Part shown: positions 45,741 to 55,683 of the stretch, one piece after another
Numbering within the stretch: position 1 is the first letter of the stretch
Layout: each line of letters opens with the position of its first letter
From: Bacillus sp. FJAT-27225
Lineage (GTDB): Bacteria; Bacillota; Bacilli; Bacillales; Cytobacillaceae
Length of the DNA stretch: 64,000 nt
Reading direction: 5' to 3'
Assembly: GCF_001685025.1 (NCBI RefSeq)
Contig: NZ_MAYU01000012.1
Coordinates: 941,767 to 1,005,766 of the forward strand
The notes under the pieces: generated by a model
The model's database searches: none
Told to the model about the DNA's origin: nothing
What the model saw: only the letters and a program-made list of their open reading frames with translations
Position numbers and translations under genes: made by a program

Positions 45741-46868
45741 TTAATCTTTATCATCTTTTTTCTGATTTAATTTAGGTGTCGTACCAGGGGTGTCGAACAT
45801 CTCCGAAACACTGGTCTGAACTTTAAAAGGAAATTCATAAGTACACTGTGGGATCTTTTCCTTTAGAATTTCCGCTTCTCTTCGCCAGTCTTCGTTGATT
45901 AAAAAAGTTTGTGTATTTTTGATGGACTTTTCAGGATTAAATATTTGCTTTTTATTTATATGATTCTCAGGCTTCAAATCAAGAAAGGCCATTATTTGTT
46001 GAACTGTATCATTATATTTATAGACTAAATCCTCAAAATTGACATGTAATACTCTATCATTTGAAGCTGATTTTTCGCCGGTAACCCTTTTCCAATAATC
46101 GGCGAAACCTTCCGGAGTTGTAGGGAACAACGGTGTCCCGTTACCAACAGGAGGTTTATACCAATAGTTCTTGTTTAGATTATATAAATCCCTTGCATCC
46201 CTGTTTACAACAATCATCTTGAAATTATCGCCAAAATAATCGGCAATTAAATGAGTATGCTGCGGCCATAGTAAATGGTCGTAAATCATAATTTCTTTAT
46301 CCTTATCAGCACACATCTCAAAATAGGCATTCACAAATTTTCTAGCTGCATTATTAAATTCTTCTTCGGTCGGCATAGAGAAATATAATTGTTTTTTATC
46401 GTAGACATAGACCCTTCCCCATTTTGTAACCGGGCGTTTATAAACGATTTTGGCCGCAAGTTGCAATAAAACCTTAAATAAAGAGAATCTTACCCGTTTA
46501 TAATGACTATAAGTGATACCGCTAATCGGAACACTTATCTCTTCGACAAAATTCTTAACTGCTTTCTCAAAATTATTACCAACCAGCCATTTGTAGGAGC
46601 CAAACCAGCCAAAATTGTTCTTATCCAGCCATTCCATACTTTCAATAAAGGATGAAATAGCCGTATCAGACCTCATAGAACTATTGACATTTTTCATAAT
46701 GGCACCCAGGTCAAAGAGACCGTTATCAGCATAAAAAGGAATATGTTCGTACTCTTTATCTGATCCGAACGTTACTCCGCACCCATTGAATTCCTTCAAT
46801 AAGTCTACTACAGCTGAGGAACCTGTTCCTACATACCCTGTTACCGCAACATTAAGCCTATTCGTCAT
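45741..46868 (-). CDS. Sulfotransferase-like protein
   Basis: A 375-residue protein with a P-loop GYVGTGSSAVVDLL at its N-terminus, matching the 5'-phosphosulfate-binding loop of PAPS-dependent sulfotransferases, and MIVVNRDARDLYNL, which fits the 3'-phosphate-binding motif; FEDLVYKY follows as in the family. No membrane segment. It would add sulfate to a sugar or lipid acceptor; its place as last gene of a polysaccharide operon suggests a glycan. ATG at 46868, five bp after the GT4 stop. Other PAPS-related genes are not in the window. Confidence 0.68.
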   Translation of the reverse strand: MTNRLNVAVTGYVGTGSSAVVDLLKEFNGCGVTFGSDKEYEHIPFYADNGLFDLGAIMKNVNSSMRSDTAISSFIESMEWLDKNNFGWFGSYKWLVGNNFEKAVKNFVEEISVPISGITYSHYKRVRFSLFKVLLQLAAKIVYKRPVTKWGRVYVYDKKQLYFSMPTEEEFNNAARKFVNAYFEMCADKDKEIMIYDHLLWPQHTHLIADYFGDNFKMIVVNRDARDLYNLNKNYWYKPPVGNGTPLFPTTPEGFADYWKRVTGEKSASNDRVLHVNFEDLVYKYNDTVQQIMAFLDLKPENHINKKQIFNPEKSIKNTQTFLINEDWRREAEILKEKIPQCTYEFPFKVQTSVSEMFDTPGTTPKLNQKKDDKD

Positions 46869-46873
46869 TACGT

Positions 46874-48037
46874 TTAATTCCTTATCTCTTTAATATAATT
46901 ATTCAACTTTACTTTAATTGCTTCAGGAGAAAAATCCCCTATTCTCTGTTTCCCTTTTATAATAAGCTGATTATACAGATCATCATCATCCAATAATTCA
47001 CATACTTTTTGAGCCATTTTTTCCGGTTCCTTTATGGGACAGATTAACCCACAATCATTTTCACCTAAAATTTCTCTTACACCCGGCTTGCTATCGGTAG
47101 CTACAATGGGAAGCCCAGCTGCCATTGCTTCCAATAAAACTGTAGGCAAACCTTCTGACGGGCTTGAGTGAATAAAGATTTTCGCCGCTTTATAATAGTT
47201 TTGAACGTCCTCTCTTGTTCCTTCAAATATAATTAAATCCGATACCCCATTTTCAATTGCATATTCCTCAACCTGTTTTCTTAAGGGACCATCACCAACA
47301 AAAACGGTTTTGAGATATTTCCCGTATTTCTCTTTAAGAATTTTAATAGCTTGAATAACAGTGAAGTGATCTTTCTGAGGTGAAATCCGGCCGACCATCA
47401 AAGCGAAATCCCCGTATTGTTTTTTTAACTTTTCAATTGTAGTTACCTCAGAGTCTTTATTCAAATCAAAAATAGGATTATATATTTTCTCTATTCTACC
47501 AATGGTTAGTTTATTGGTCAAAAACGCTTCTATTTGAGAATCTTCCGATAGCACTACTAAATTTTTTATTTTATTATATAAGAATTGGTAACCAGGGGAT
47601 AATAACAAATAACTGTTTATCGATCCATGAACCCAGCCTATTTTCTTTGTGGCCTTAATATAACTGGTTACAAAGGTTAAATCATTCATATGACCTGAAA
47701 AAGCTATAGCTAGATCATATTCTTTTTTTGGACCTTTTATTATTCTTACAAACGGAAAAAGCAAAGTTAGCCCTAAGTGTACCAACGGGAAAATAAACTT
47801 CCCCCAATTCCACCTCTTTGCAATGTACCAATATTTTTCCGGGCATAATAAATGAGAAAAACGAATTATCTTGATACTGCATTCTTTTGGAATTTCATTT
47901 ACTAAGCTTTCAGTTTTTGGATTAAGGATATAAACATCTACTTGATACCCCAAATCAACCAAAATCCTCAAGTAATTTATTCCAACTCTTTCGATACCGC
48001 CAAAAATTAATTGGTCAAATACAAAGGCAACTTTCAT
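46874..48037 (-). CDS. GT4 family glycosyltransferase
   Basis: A 387-residue GT4 enzyme: opening VAFVFDQLIFGGIERVGINY, donor domain with LMVGRISPQKDHFTVIQAI, VFVGDGPLRKQVE and SSPSEGLPTVLLEAMAAGLP. ATG 48037 overlaps the flippase stop codon (TAATG). Adds a sugar to the lipid-linked repeat unit in the second polysaccharide operon; donor unknown. Confidence 0.82.
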   Translation of the reverse strand: MKVAFVFDQLIFGGIERVGINYLRILVDLGYQVDVYILNPKTESLVNEIPKECSIKIIRFSHLLCPEKYWYIAKRWNWGKFIFPLVHLGLTLLFPFVRIIKGPKKEYDLAIAFSGHMNDLTFVTSYIKATKKIGWVHGSINSYLLLSPGYQFLYNKIKNLVVLSEDSQIEAFLTNKLTIGRIEKIYNPIFDLNKDSEVTTIEKLKKQYGDFALMVGRISPQKDHFTVIQAIKILKEKYGKYLKTVFVGDGPLRKQVEEYAIENGVSDLIIFEGTREDVQNYYKAAKIFIHSSPSEGLPTVLLEAMAAGLPIVATDSKPGVREILGENDCGLICPIKEPEKMAQKVCELLDDDDLYNQLIIKGKQRIGDFSPEAIKVKLNNYIKEIRN

Positions 48038-49506
48038 TAATTTCCCTCTCCCTTTTTAGAAGACTTACTTCGTTTAAGTAGAGTCATACCCATTTTTAAA
48101 ACCAACAAAATATTCTCTTCTCTAAAAAGGAGTAAGAAACAAAAGTACATTAATCCCCCTAAAACAATGCATATAACTGTATTAAACCAAGTTAATGAAA
48201 AAAAACTATTAACTCCCCAAATAAGCATACCCATTAATAGAGATGAAACAAAGTATTTTAAATGTATAGAGTCAAAAATTTTTATTGATTCTTTTCGCTT
48301 CATATAGACAAAAGAAATAATTAATCCAGTTACCTCAGATATTAACCAACTGATTGAAGTACCAATATATCCCATAACAGGCACTAAGGAAATATTGAAA
48401 ATAAGACTAACAACCGCCACAACAGAGTTGATATATAATCCCGCTTTTTCCTTTCCATAAGGGAGGATTCTTTGTTGATAATTCCAGATAGACATGGGTG
48501 TTATAACTAATAAAGGAGCTATAATCATTAACGATAAACTAGCAGGGTGGAACTTCTCTCCCCCGAAGAGAACCATCAGGTTTTCAGATAATATGCCAAC
48601 GCCAACCATAATCGGCATTGAAATAAGAAGCAATAAATTAAAGGATGTTTTTAACAATGAAGAGTACTGATTCTTATCTCCTTGAAAATAATTATTCAAT
48701 CTTGGAGTAAGTGCATTATTGATAGCTACTGACAAAGCCATACCTATTCCAAAAAACATTTTTGCCCTAGTATAAAAAGCAACATCTTCATCACCCTTTA
48801 TAAAACCCAGGATTACAGTATCCAAGAGAGTATAGATACTTATGATTAGAGTTGTAATAAAAAACGTAGACATTGATTTAAGGTGGTTAGTTATATTTAT
48901 GCCCTTTAATGAAATTTTCACATATCTTTTGGAATGAAAGAAATTCCATAAGTTCCCCAAGGATAATGTTAGGATATTGATTGCTGCATATACCATAAAG
49001 TCATTGTGCGTTTTTACAAATAGAAATATTGAGATTACTGCCAGGATCTTTAAAATAATACTTCTAAAAGTAATGAATTTATAATTCTCTAGACCCTGAA
49101 AGAACCAATCTAAAGAAAATATATTAGTGATAATTAGAACAATGTATAATACAAATAAGGGTAGATTTTCATTTAGCCGATCTATCAATAAAATAGAGGG
49201 GATATACACCAGAAGGACAGCAAAAGTAAGTATAACTTTAATTATTAAGATCTCTGAGAAAAAAACAGAAAGTTTTTTCTCATCATCTCTAATTTTAGAT
49301 ACTTCCCTAACCCCGTAGGATAGTAGACCAAAAGTTGAAAATAATAAAAACCAATTCACAACAGATGTTGCAAAATCAACTCGTCCTAACCCTGAAGGCC
49401 CAATTATCTTGGATATATACGGCATTGTTATTAAAGGAAATATTAAAGTTGAAAATTGCAATAAAAACGCATAAAACACATTAAGAATTAGGAACTTATT
49501 TTTCAC
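48037..49506 (-). CDS. Wzx-type polysaccharide flippase (second)
   Basis: A 489-residue MOP-family exporter with about 14 membrane segments; typical opening NVFYAFLLQFSTLIFPLITM and YISKIIGPSGLGRVDF. It differs clearly from the flippase at 19683, so the two clusters each have their own exporter. Coupled to the following GT4 gene by a 1-bp overlap. Confidence 0.85.
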   Translation of the reverse strand: MKNKFLILNVFYAFLLQFSTLIFPLITMPYISKIIGPSGLGRVDFATSVVNWFLLFSTFGLLSYGVREVSKIRDDEKKLSVFFSEILIIKVILTFAVLLVYIPSILLIDRLNENLPLFVLYIVLIITNIFSLDWFFQGLENYKFITFRSIILKILAVISIFLFVKTHNDFMVYAAINILTLSLGNLWNFFHSKRYVKISLKGINITNHLKSMSTFFITTLIISIYTLLDTVILGFIKGDEDVAFYTRAKMFFGIGMALSVAINNALTPRLNNYFQGDKNQYSSLLKTSFNLLLLISMPIMVGVGILSENLMVLFGGEKFHPASLSLMIIAPLLVITPMSIWNYQQRILPYGKEKAGLYINSVVAVVSLIFNISLVPVMGYIGTSISWLISEVTGLIISFVYMKRKESIKIFDSIHLKYFVSSLLMGMLIWGVNSFFSLTWFNTVICIVLGGLMYFCFLLLFREENILLVLKMGMTLLKRSKSSKKGEGN

Positions 49507-49555
49507 ATAACTTCTCCTCGTATCACTTCAACTACGAATTAAGAAACTTCTTATT

Positions 49556-50671
49556 CTATTGATTTAGATAAAAGCTTTGTAGCGAGTTTGCTGTATATTC
49601 TATATCGTAACCAGCATCGATAACTTGCTCCAAGGAGCTCTCTCTTTTATATCTACTTATTTTCAAAACCATGTCAGCCCATGATTCAGGAGAATCATTC
49701 AACGACTTTATCTCTAAATGATCAGTAACCTTTGCTTCCATAGGAACCTTATCACTGGCCAAACATTTTAATCCACTAGTTTGTGCCTCAATCAGTACAA
49801 TTCCTAATCCCTCAAATAACGATGGGAATAAAAATACATCCATAGCATTTAACAAATTAGGTATATCAGATCTTATTCCTGTAAAAAAAACAGAAGAGTT
49901 CAAACCTAATTTGGATACCTTATCTTTCATTTGATCTTCTAATTCGCCACGGCCAACCAATAACAGAACTGCGTCTTTATTTTTTATATATATCTCGTTA
50001 AATATATCGATGAGAAACTCATGGTTTTTTTGATAATTAAATCTTCCAATATGCCCAATGACAAGCTTATCATTTAATCCAAGATTAGTTCTTGTCTGTT
50101 CCCTGGCAGTAGAATTGAAAACAAATTTTTTAGTATCTATACCATTATTTATAATTTTAATGTTTTTACCGTCTTTTTTTCGGTTTCCGAACATCCATCT
50201 TCCAGCAAGTTGTGAACATGCAAATCTATCAATAGTCAAAAAGTTAAGAAATAATCTGATAAATTTATGCAATTCAGGATGCGGTGCATTTGAATTATGA
50301 CTGTGCAAGATCACCTTTCTAATTCCCGAAAGTTTAGCAGCCAATGAACTAATAAAACCATTAAGAGCATGATAAGTGTGTATATGAAATATTCGATAAC
50401 GCCCATGGCTCTTTAAAAATTTATAAATACGAAGGAATTCAGACACGTATCTAAGAACCCCTGAATTATAATTACCGGTTGGCAGGTAATAAATTTTACC
50501 GCCTAGTGCATATATTTCATCATCAAAATCGCCCTTTTCGTGAACGGTACATAGAAAATCAAATTGAACTTTTTCTCTATCCAATTTTCTATATACATTC
50601 ATTAATAATGTTTCTTGTCCTGCTTGATTCATAATTGAAACAAAATGCAGTACCCTTACAGGTTTATTCAT
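49556..50671 (-). CDS. GT4 family glycosyltransferase (EpsF-like)
   Basis: A 371-residue GT4 enzyme. Opening PVRVLHFVSIMNQAGQETLL is the pattern of the EpsF/CapM-type group; donor domain has IGHIGRFNYQKNHEFLIDIF, LVGRGELEDQM and PSLFEGLGIVLIEAQTSGL. ATG 50671 follows AAGGGAAGA; a start six codons earlier would overlap that site. Confidence 0.82.
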   Translation of the reverse strand: MNKPVRVLHFVSIMNQAGQETLLMNVYRKLDREKVQFDFLCTVHEKGDFDDEIYALGGKIYYLPTGNYNSGVLRYVSEFLRIYKFLKSHGRYRIFHIHTYHALNGFISSLAAKLSGIRKVILHSHNSNAPHPELHKFIRLFLNFLTIDRFACSQLAGRWMFGNRKKDGKNIKIINNGIDTKKFVFNSTAREQTRTNLGLNDKLVIGHIGRFNYQKNHEFLIDIFNEIYIKNKDAVLLLVGRGELEDQMKDKVSKLGLNSSVFFTGIRSDIPNLLNAMDVFLFPSLFEGLGIVLIEAQTSGLKCLASDKVPMEAKVTDHLEIKSLNDSPESWADMVLKISRYKRESSLEQVIDAGYDIEYTANSLQSFYLNQ

Positions 50672-50712
50672 AGCTATTCTTCCCTTCAAAACTAGGGTAT
50701 TTCGTCTAAATT

Positions 50713-51969
50713 TTAAAAAATAGTATCATATGGCATAATACCATCCAAAAATAAATAACCGCTAAAATACAAAAACAAACGCCATACCATATAAAGGATA
50801 GCTATTACCAAGACCGGTTTATACTCTTTTTCATTCCTAATTTGCCAAACTCCAAAAGGAATAAATATTAAAAATGGTAAAGTAAAGTGAGCAAACAATC
50901 TCCCTATCATAGGGACGGCGTAACCGAGCATACTGATAGCAAATGAACTTGCTATAAATACAAAGAAAATATGGATGATTTTAAAATTCAGTTCGAACCT
51001 TCTTAGATATAGGAATAATGCGACTAAAGGTGCATGAATAACCATCTGACCCAATCCAATAGAGCCGAGATTAGTATCAACCAAGTATTTTTCATATCTA
51101 TCTGAAATATTAAAGTAGATTAAGTAATCCACAAAAATAAAACATGTCAGTACAAATATGAATAAGAATCCAACAATCCACTTTTTGTTATTCCCAAAGA
51201 GCAAAACTAGAAAAAGTGGTAAGAACATAACAATTGAAGAAGTATGAATACTACTAGCAATCAATACAAGCAAAATATAACTTCCATATTGCTTTTGGAA
51301 TAGGAATCTAGATGCAAATAAGACGATAGCCGACGCCAAGTAAATTCTTGTTAAATTATAACTTTGGAAATAAAAAATAGATGTATAAGCTAAAACTGCC
51401 AGCCCCACATGTATCTTACTTGAAAAGTAGTAAATGGTGCAAAAAACCAAAAGTGTAGTAATCAGAGAAATAAATGCAAGAAATAAAAATTCATTGTGGG
51501 TAAAGATTCTTATAAGTTTATTTAAAAGGACATATCCTGTCTCTATCCCGTGATACTGAATATATTCTTTATCATTCGCGTTATTAAATATCTCTTTATA
51601 TGTTAGGTAATCAGCCCCAACACTTCGAAAGGCAGAAAAAAACCAAAGGATTATAAATGAAATAAAAAGTGGGAGAAAATTAATCTTCGAATGCTTTCCT
51701 AAATCAATATCTTCCCTTTTTTGCTTAAAATTGATAACAAATATTAAGTTTCTAATCTTAGAAATAACCCCTGGTTTTAATACTCCTGAAATTATTCTTT
51801 TAACAGTCCCGAAAATTTTATTAACAAATAAATCAAACGAATTATTCTCTTTATATCTTGACTGAGAAATCCAGGCGAAAAAAGACGAGGAGATTACAAT
51901 AACTATATATAAAAATAAAGTGGAATAACTCCATCTTTCATCTGAAAGCATAGTAAGAAAGTTAAACAT
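50713..51969 (-). CDS. EpsG-family polysaccharide polymerase
   Basis: A 418-residue protein with about ten membrane segments and the EpsG-type hallmark FFSAFRSVGADYLTYKEIF followed by IQYHGIETGYVLLNKLI. EpsG proteins are thought to polymerise exopolysaccharide repeat units. An N-terminal cytoplasmic stretch of about 60 residues lies between the first two membrane segments. ATG 51969. Confidence 0.78.
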   Translation of the reverse strand: MFNFLTMLSDERWSYSTLFLYIVIVISSSFFAWISQSRYKENNSFDLFVNKIFGTVKRIISGVLKPGVISKIRNLIFVINFKQKREDIDLGKHSKINFLPLFISFIILWFFSAFRSVGADYLTYKEIFNNANDKEYIQYHGIETGYVLLNKLIRIFTHNEFLFLAFISLITTLLVFCTIYYFSSKIHVGLAVLAYTSIFYFQSYNLTRIYLASAIVLFASRFLFQKQYGSYILLVLIASSIHTSSIVMFLPLFLVLLFGNNKKWIVGFLFIFVLTCFIFVDYLIYFNISDRYEKYLVDTNLGSIGLGQMVIHAPLVALFLYLRRFELNFKIIHIFFVFIASSFAISMLGYAVPMIGRLFAHFTLPFLIFIPFGVWQIRNEKEYKPVLVIAILYMVWRLFLYFSGYLFLDGIMPYDTIF

Positions 51970-52036
51970 TTTAGTAATCGCCTCTTATATCGTATTAATA
52001 ATCTATTTATAGGCTACAAAAAAGTAAAGATTCGAG

Positions 52037-52816
52037 TTAGTCAAACAACTTGACAATGAGGAATCTTCTAAGGAACTTCAAGGTTGAATAAAACGAAACC
52101 AAAAAATATTGACCCATGTTAATATGATTCCCTTTATAGAGACTGTTATAAATTCTATAGAGGCACTTTTGCATTGTATAAATGTCTCTGGAAAGTCCAG
52201 ATACACCGAACATCCTTTTATCATCACCATAAACAAATAGTTTCTTATTAATAACTATCCCTTGATTCCCTTTTAAAATGTTTAGCCACATATCATAATC
52301 TTCAGCCCCTGGAAGAGACTCATTAAATCTTAACTTTCTATCATCCAAAACTGACTTTTTTACTAAAACAGAAGATGTAAAGAAATAATTTTTATAGAGC
52401 AATTTGTTAAAACTTACTTTTGTGTATAAGGAAGTTGTTTTTGTATCACTGGCTAGATTACTTACTATAACAACATCCTTATTCTTTTCTATTGCATCTA
52501 TACTTTCAGCAAGTTTTTCTGGTAGCCATTGATCATCACTATCCAGAAATGCAATATACTCACCTTTTGCAATTTCCAATCCTTTATTGCGAGCGCTTGA
52601 GGCTCCACCATTTTTCTTCTTAATAATTGTGTACTTTACATTTATCCCATTTAAAATATCTTCCGCTTTTTTAGCGCTTTGATCTTTGGAGCCGTCATCA
52701 ATAATAATGATTTCAAAATCATTGTAAGTTTGTTCCAATATACTACTTAAGCATTTTTCTATAGTTAATTCCGAGTTATATGTTGGAACAATAATACTAA
52801 TTTTTGGTTCAACCAT
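52037..52816 (-). CDS. GT2 family glycosyltransferase
   Basis: A 259-residue GT-A enzyme: ISIIVPTYNSELTIEKCL, IIIDDGSKDQSA, NGGASSARNKGLEIAKGEYI, AFLDSDDQW (DXD) and GAEDYDMWL. Transfers one sugar in the second operon. ATG 52816. The tail is hydrophobic-basic and may touch the membrane. Confidence 0.82.
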   Translation of the reverse strand: MVEPKISIIVPTYNSELTIEKCLSSILEQTYNDFEIIIIDDGSKDQSAKKAEDILNGINVKYTIIKKKNGGASSARNKGLEIAKGEYIAFLDSDDQWLPEKLAESIDAIEKNKDVVIVSNLASDTKTTSLYTKVSFNKLLYKNYFFTSSVLVKKSVLDDRKLRFNESLPGAEDYDMWLNILKGNQGIVINKKLFVYGDDKRMFGVSGLSRDIYTMQKCLYRIYNSLYKGNHINMGQYFLVSFYSTLKFLRRFLIVKLFD

Positions 52817-52850
52817 TTTTACTACCTCATTTAAAGATCGATTAAGGAAA

Positions 52851-53972
52851 TCACTGCAAATGCCTTGAATAGATACGATCCATTTCCAAAATAATGTTTT
52901 GTAATGAATAAGTTTTTGAATTCACAACATTTTTTTTTCCGAATTTTTTTCTTAGTGAATCATTTTTATATAGCTCTTTAATTTTTGAACAAAACTCTTG
53001 CGGGTCATTAAGGCTTACAATAAAACCATTTTCATTGTGCTTGACTAAATCTCTATTTCCTCTACTATTAGTTGCCACAATAGGTAAGCCTGTAGCCATT
53101 GCTTCCATAATATTAACCGGCAACCCTTCTCTTCTGGATGCCGAAACAGCTATATCACTTAATTTAAGTAACTCAGGTATATCTTTACGATGTCCCAAAA
53201 AATCAATTAGGCTATTTACGTCTAAGCGTTCAGATAGCCCCCTATACTCAGCCGCCATTACTCCTTCGCCAGCTAATAATAATTTTATATTTGGTATTTC
53301 TCCCCTTAGTAAATTTATAGCTTCAATTAAAAGGTCCTGATGTTTATTGTGATTTAATTCAGCTGTATACATAAGAATGAAATCTTCTTCATTATATCCA
53401 TATGAACTACGCAGTTTAACTTTTTCCTCAAACGACTGCGGGGTGAATCTATTTAAATCAACACCGACTCCATGAACCAATTCAACTTGGGGAGAATTAA
53501 ATTTTTCTCTTGCAAGGTTATAGTCTTCATTATTAATAGTGATTAAACAGTCCGTGTAAGAAGATAGATACTTTTCAATTGGGAAGTAGATTAACCAATT
53601 GAGGGTAGAAGCCCCACTAAAGAAATGAAACCCATGGGCAGTGTATAATACCTTTGTTCCTTTTTTTCTAGCGGAACGTGCAGCCAATCTTCCAATGACA
53701 CCACCCATTGGAGTGTGGCAATGGATTAAATCGAAATGAGTTGTTTCAATTATTTTTTTCAAAGCTTTGTATGCAGTTATATTAGAAAATTTATATGGAG
53801 ACCGTTCAAAGGGGAGTTCGTGTTTTTTATCACAAAAAGGAATGTCCGCATTCCCAGAACAAGCTACGTGAACTTCATAGCCCTTTTCCTTAAAATATTT
53901 TAAATAAGGAACATGGAATTTCAAAATATGGCCTTTATCAACAGTTGCCACAAATAATACTTTTCTCTGCAT
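52851..53972 (-). CDS. GT4 family glycosyltransferase (EpsD-like)
   Basis: A 373-residue GT4 enzyme: opening KVLFVATVDKGHILKFHVPY and IHCHTPMGGVIGRLAARSAR near 80-100 are typical of the EpsD/pglA-type group; donor domain has MYTAELNHNKHQDLLIEAI and SRREGLPVNIMEAMATGLP. ATG 53972, four bp after the SDR gene stop, so one transcript. Confidence 0.83.
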   Translation of the reverse strand: MQRKVLFVATVDKGHILKFHVPYLKYFKEKGYEVHVACSGNADIPFCDKKHELPFERSPYKFSNITAYKALKKIIETTHFDLIHCHTPMGGVIGRLAARSARKKGTKVLYTAHGFHFFSGASTLNWLIYFPIEKYLSSYTDCLITINNEDYNLAREKFNSPQVELVHGVGVDLNRFTPQSFEEKVKLRSSYGYNEEDFILMYTAELNHNKHQDLLIEAINLLRGEIPNIKLLLAGEGVMAAEYRGLSERLDVNSLIDFLGHRKDIPELLKLSDIAVSASRREGLPVNIMEAMATGLPIVATNSRGNRDLVKHNENGFIVSLNDPQEFCSKIKELYKNDSLRKKFGKKNVVNSKTYSLQNIILEMDRIYSRHLQ

Positions 53973-53975
53973 TTT

Positions 53976-54881
53976 TCACCGCTCCGTTAATTTTCTTTGT
54001 TTCAGGGATTGATATTCCCTAATTTCTAACTCAATTCCCTTTTCAAACGGCATCGGGGAGTAATTGAAGTCTTTTCGGGCCGCACTGTGTTCATATGCCC
54101 GGTCTTCACCCATTCTGTGTACTTGTTCCACAATATCCAAGTTACCAAGTGTAGCTACCTTTGCTAAAAAAGCTGCTATTCCGCTTAATCGTAAGGAGAT
54201 TGGAAGGAATATTGTTTTTTTGCCCAGCTTAATACTAATGATTCTTAGAGCTTCTTTCATTGTAATTGGTTTTTCACCTGACAAATTATAATGGTTATTG
54301 GAAGTTGCTTCCGGGTTCATTAAAACATCATAATAAGCTTTCCCTAAATCACGTGCATTCACTGGTTGGATAAGGCCATTCCCATTGTTAATTAGAGGAT
54401 AGATCGGCATCTTATCAATCATTTTAATGAATTTACTCATATTGTGATCGCACATATCACCATAAATCATTGTAGGCCTAAGAATCGTTAGTTTTATCTT
54501 ATCCTTGGCCATTTCAAGAACCTCGGATTCTATTTGTTGATAGCCTGCAGAGGCAGACTTATGTTTTGAATATATTCCTGTTGTATGAACCAATATGGCC
54601 CGTTGCACATTATTAGCGATTGCCGCCTTTAAAATGACAGGAGAATGGTGAATATTATAAATATGGAAAACAGTCTCTATTCCTTTCATTGCTTCGTGAA
54701 TGAAAGAGGAATCATTTAGATCTCCCTTTATAATCTCGATTGCAAGATTATTATCTTTCAAGACATCAATCTTGCTGCTCTCCCTTACAATACATCGGAT
54801 TTTACCCCTGTATTGGTTCTGGACCAAATTTTCAATAAAATATTTTCCAGTGTGTCCTGTTATACCTGTTACTAAAAGCAT
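53976..54881 (-). CDS. NAD(P)-binding SDR-type epimerase/reductase
   Basis: A 301-residue Rossmann protein: LLVTGITGHTGKYFIENL at the start (TGxxGxxG), LRPTMIYGD further on. The usual YxxxK catalytic pair is not intact (GYQQIESEV in the expected place), so it may be an atypical SDR that reduces or binds rather than epimerises. ATG 54881 with GGGGGAAG upstream is preferred over GTG 54893, which overlaps that site. It sits between the initiating transferase and a GT4. Confidence 0.75.
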   Translation of the reverse strand: MLLVTGITGHTGKYFIENLVQNQYRGKIRCIVRESSKIDVLKDNNLAIEIIKGDLNDSSFIHEAMKGIETVFHIYNIHHSPVILKAAIANNVQRAILVHTTGIYSKHKSASAGYQQIESEVLEMAKDKIKLTILRPTMIYGDMCDHNMSKFIKMIDKMPIYPLINNGNGLIQPVNARDLGKAYYDVLMNPEATSNNHYNLSGEKPITMKEALRIISIKLGKKTIFLPISLRLSGIAAFLAKVATLGNLDIVEQVHRMGEDRAYEHSAARKDFNYSPMPFEKGIELEIREYQSLKQRKLTER

Positions 54882-54905
54882 GGCTTCCCCCACAATTTCC
54901 CTTAT

Positions 54906-55526
54906 TTAATTTACCTTTTTTACAGGGGCATTTGTGTCAGTTCTACCCTCTTTAACCCCATCACTTTTCAACACACTACCCACAGTTTTCAGGAAAACCA
55001 ATAGATCAAAACCAAAACTCATCCGCTCCACGTATTCTCCATCCAATTTTGCTTTTATTGCAATCGGCAGTTCATCTCTTCCATTAATTTGCGCCCAGCC
55101 GGTTAATCCAGGATAAATATTATTCGCCCCATATTTATCTCTTTCATCAATTAAATCAGATTGATTCCAAAGAGCGGGTCTTGGTCCCACCATACTCATT
55201 TCCCCCTTCAAGATATTAATAATTTGGGGTAATTCATCTAGGCTAGTCTTTCGCAGAAACCCACCAACTTTTGTAATATAAGCATCTGCATTTTCCAATA
55301 AATGAGTCGGCATATTTTGCGGGGTATCTGTTCTCATTGTTCTAAATTTTAATATATAGAAGTGGCTCTGGTTTATTCCTACACGCTTTTGTTTAAAAAA
55401 TACCGGACCTTTTGAATCTATTTTAATTGCAAGAGCAAGTAAAATAAGAATAGGCCATAGAACAGCCAACGCTAAAACAGCTATTAAAAAATCGAGTACT
55501 CTTTTTACCTTTAGGTAAACTTTCAA
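54906..55526 (-). CDS. Initiating sugar-1-phosphate transferase (EpsL/PglC-type)
   Basis: A 206-residue monotopic phosphoglycosyl transferase. One re-entrant membrane helix at about 10-33, then GPVFFKQKRVG, LKFRTM, SLDELPQIINILKGEMSMVG and GPRP, GLTGWAQINGRDE: all hallmarks. It moves a sugar phosphate to undecaprenyl phosphate and so starts the second polysaccharide independently of TagO. TTG 55526 start with GGGAGTG upstream. The EpsC-type dehydratase upstream may supply its sugar (a bacillosamine-type precursor), by analogy with known pathways. Confidence 0.88.
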   Translation of the reverse strand: MKVYLKVKRVLDFLIAVLALAVLWPILILLALAIKIDSKGPVFFKQKRVGINQSHFYILKFRTMRTDTPQNMPTHLLENADAYITKVGGFLRKTSLDELPQIINILKGEMSMVGPRPALWNQSDLIDERDKYGANNIYPGLTGWAQINGRDELPIAIKAKLDGEYVERMSFGFDLLVFLKTVGSVLKSDGVKEGRTDTNAPVKKVN

Positions 55527-55683
55527 TATTTGACACTCCCACTAGTATAATAAAAAAACATCAAAGAGGTTTACAAGTCATGTATAAAGGGTAAAGGTTA
55601 ATGCTTACATAAGTAGAGCCCTCTATTTTCATCAGTTTAATCTGAATAGAAGGCCCTTAAGAAATGTAATATTTCCATGTTAT

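Noticed and set aside
55615..55662. Hairpin between the dehydratase and the initiating transferase genes as a terminator
   Set aside because: Stem is imperfect and there is no T-run; genes on both sides belong to one pathway, so it was not called.
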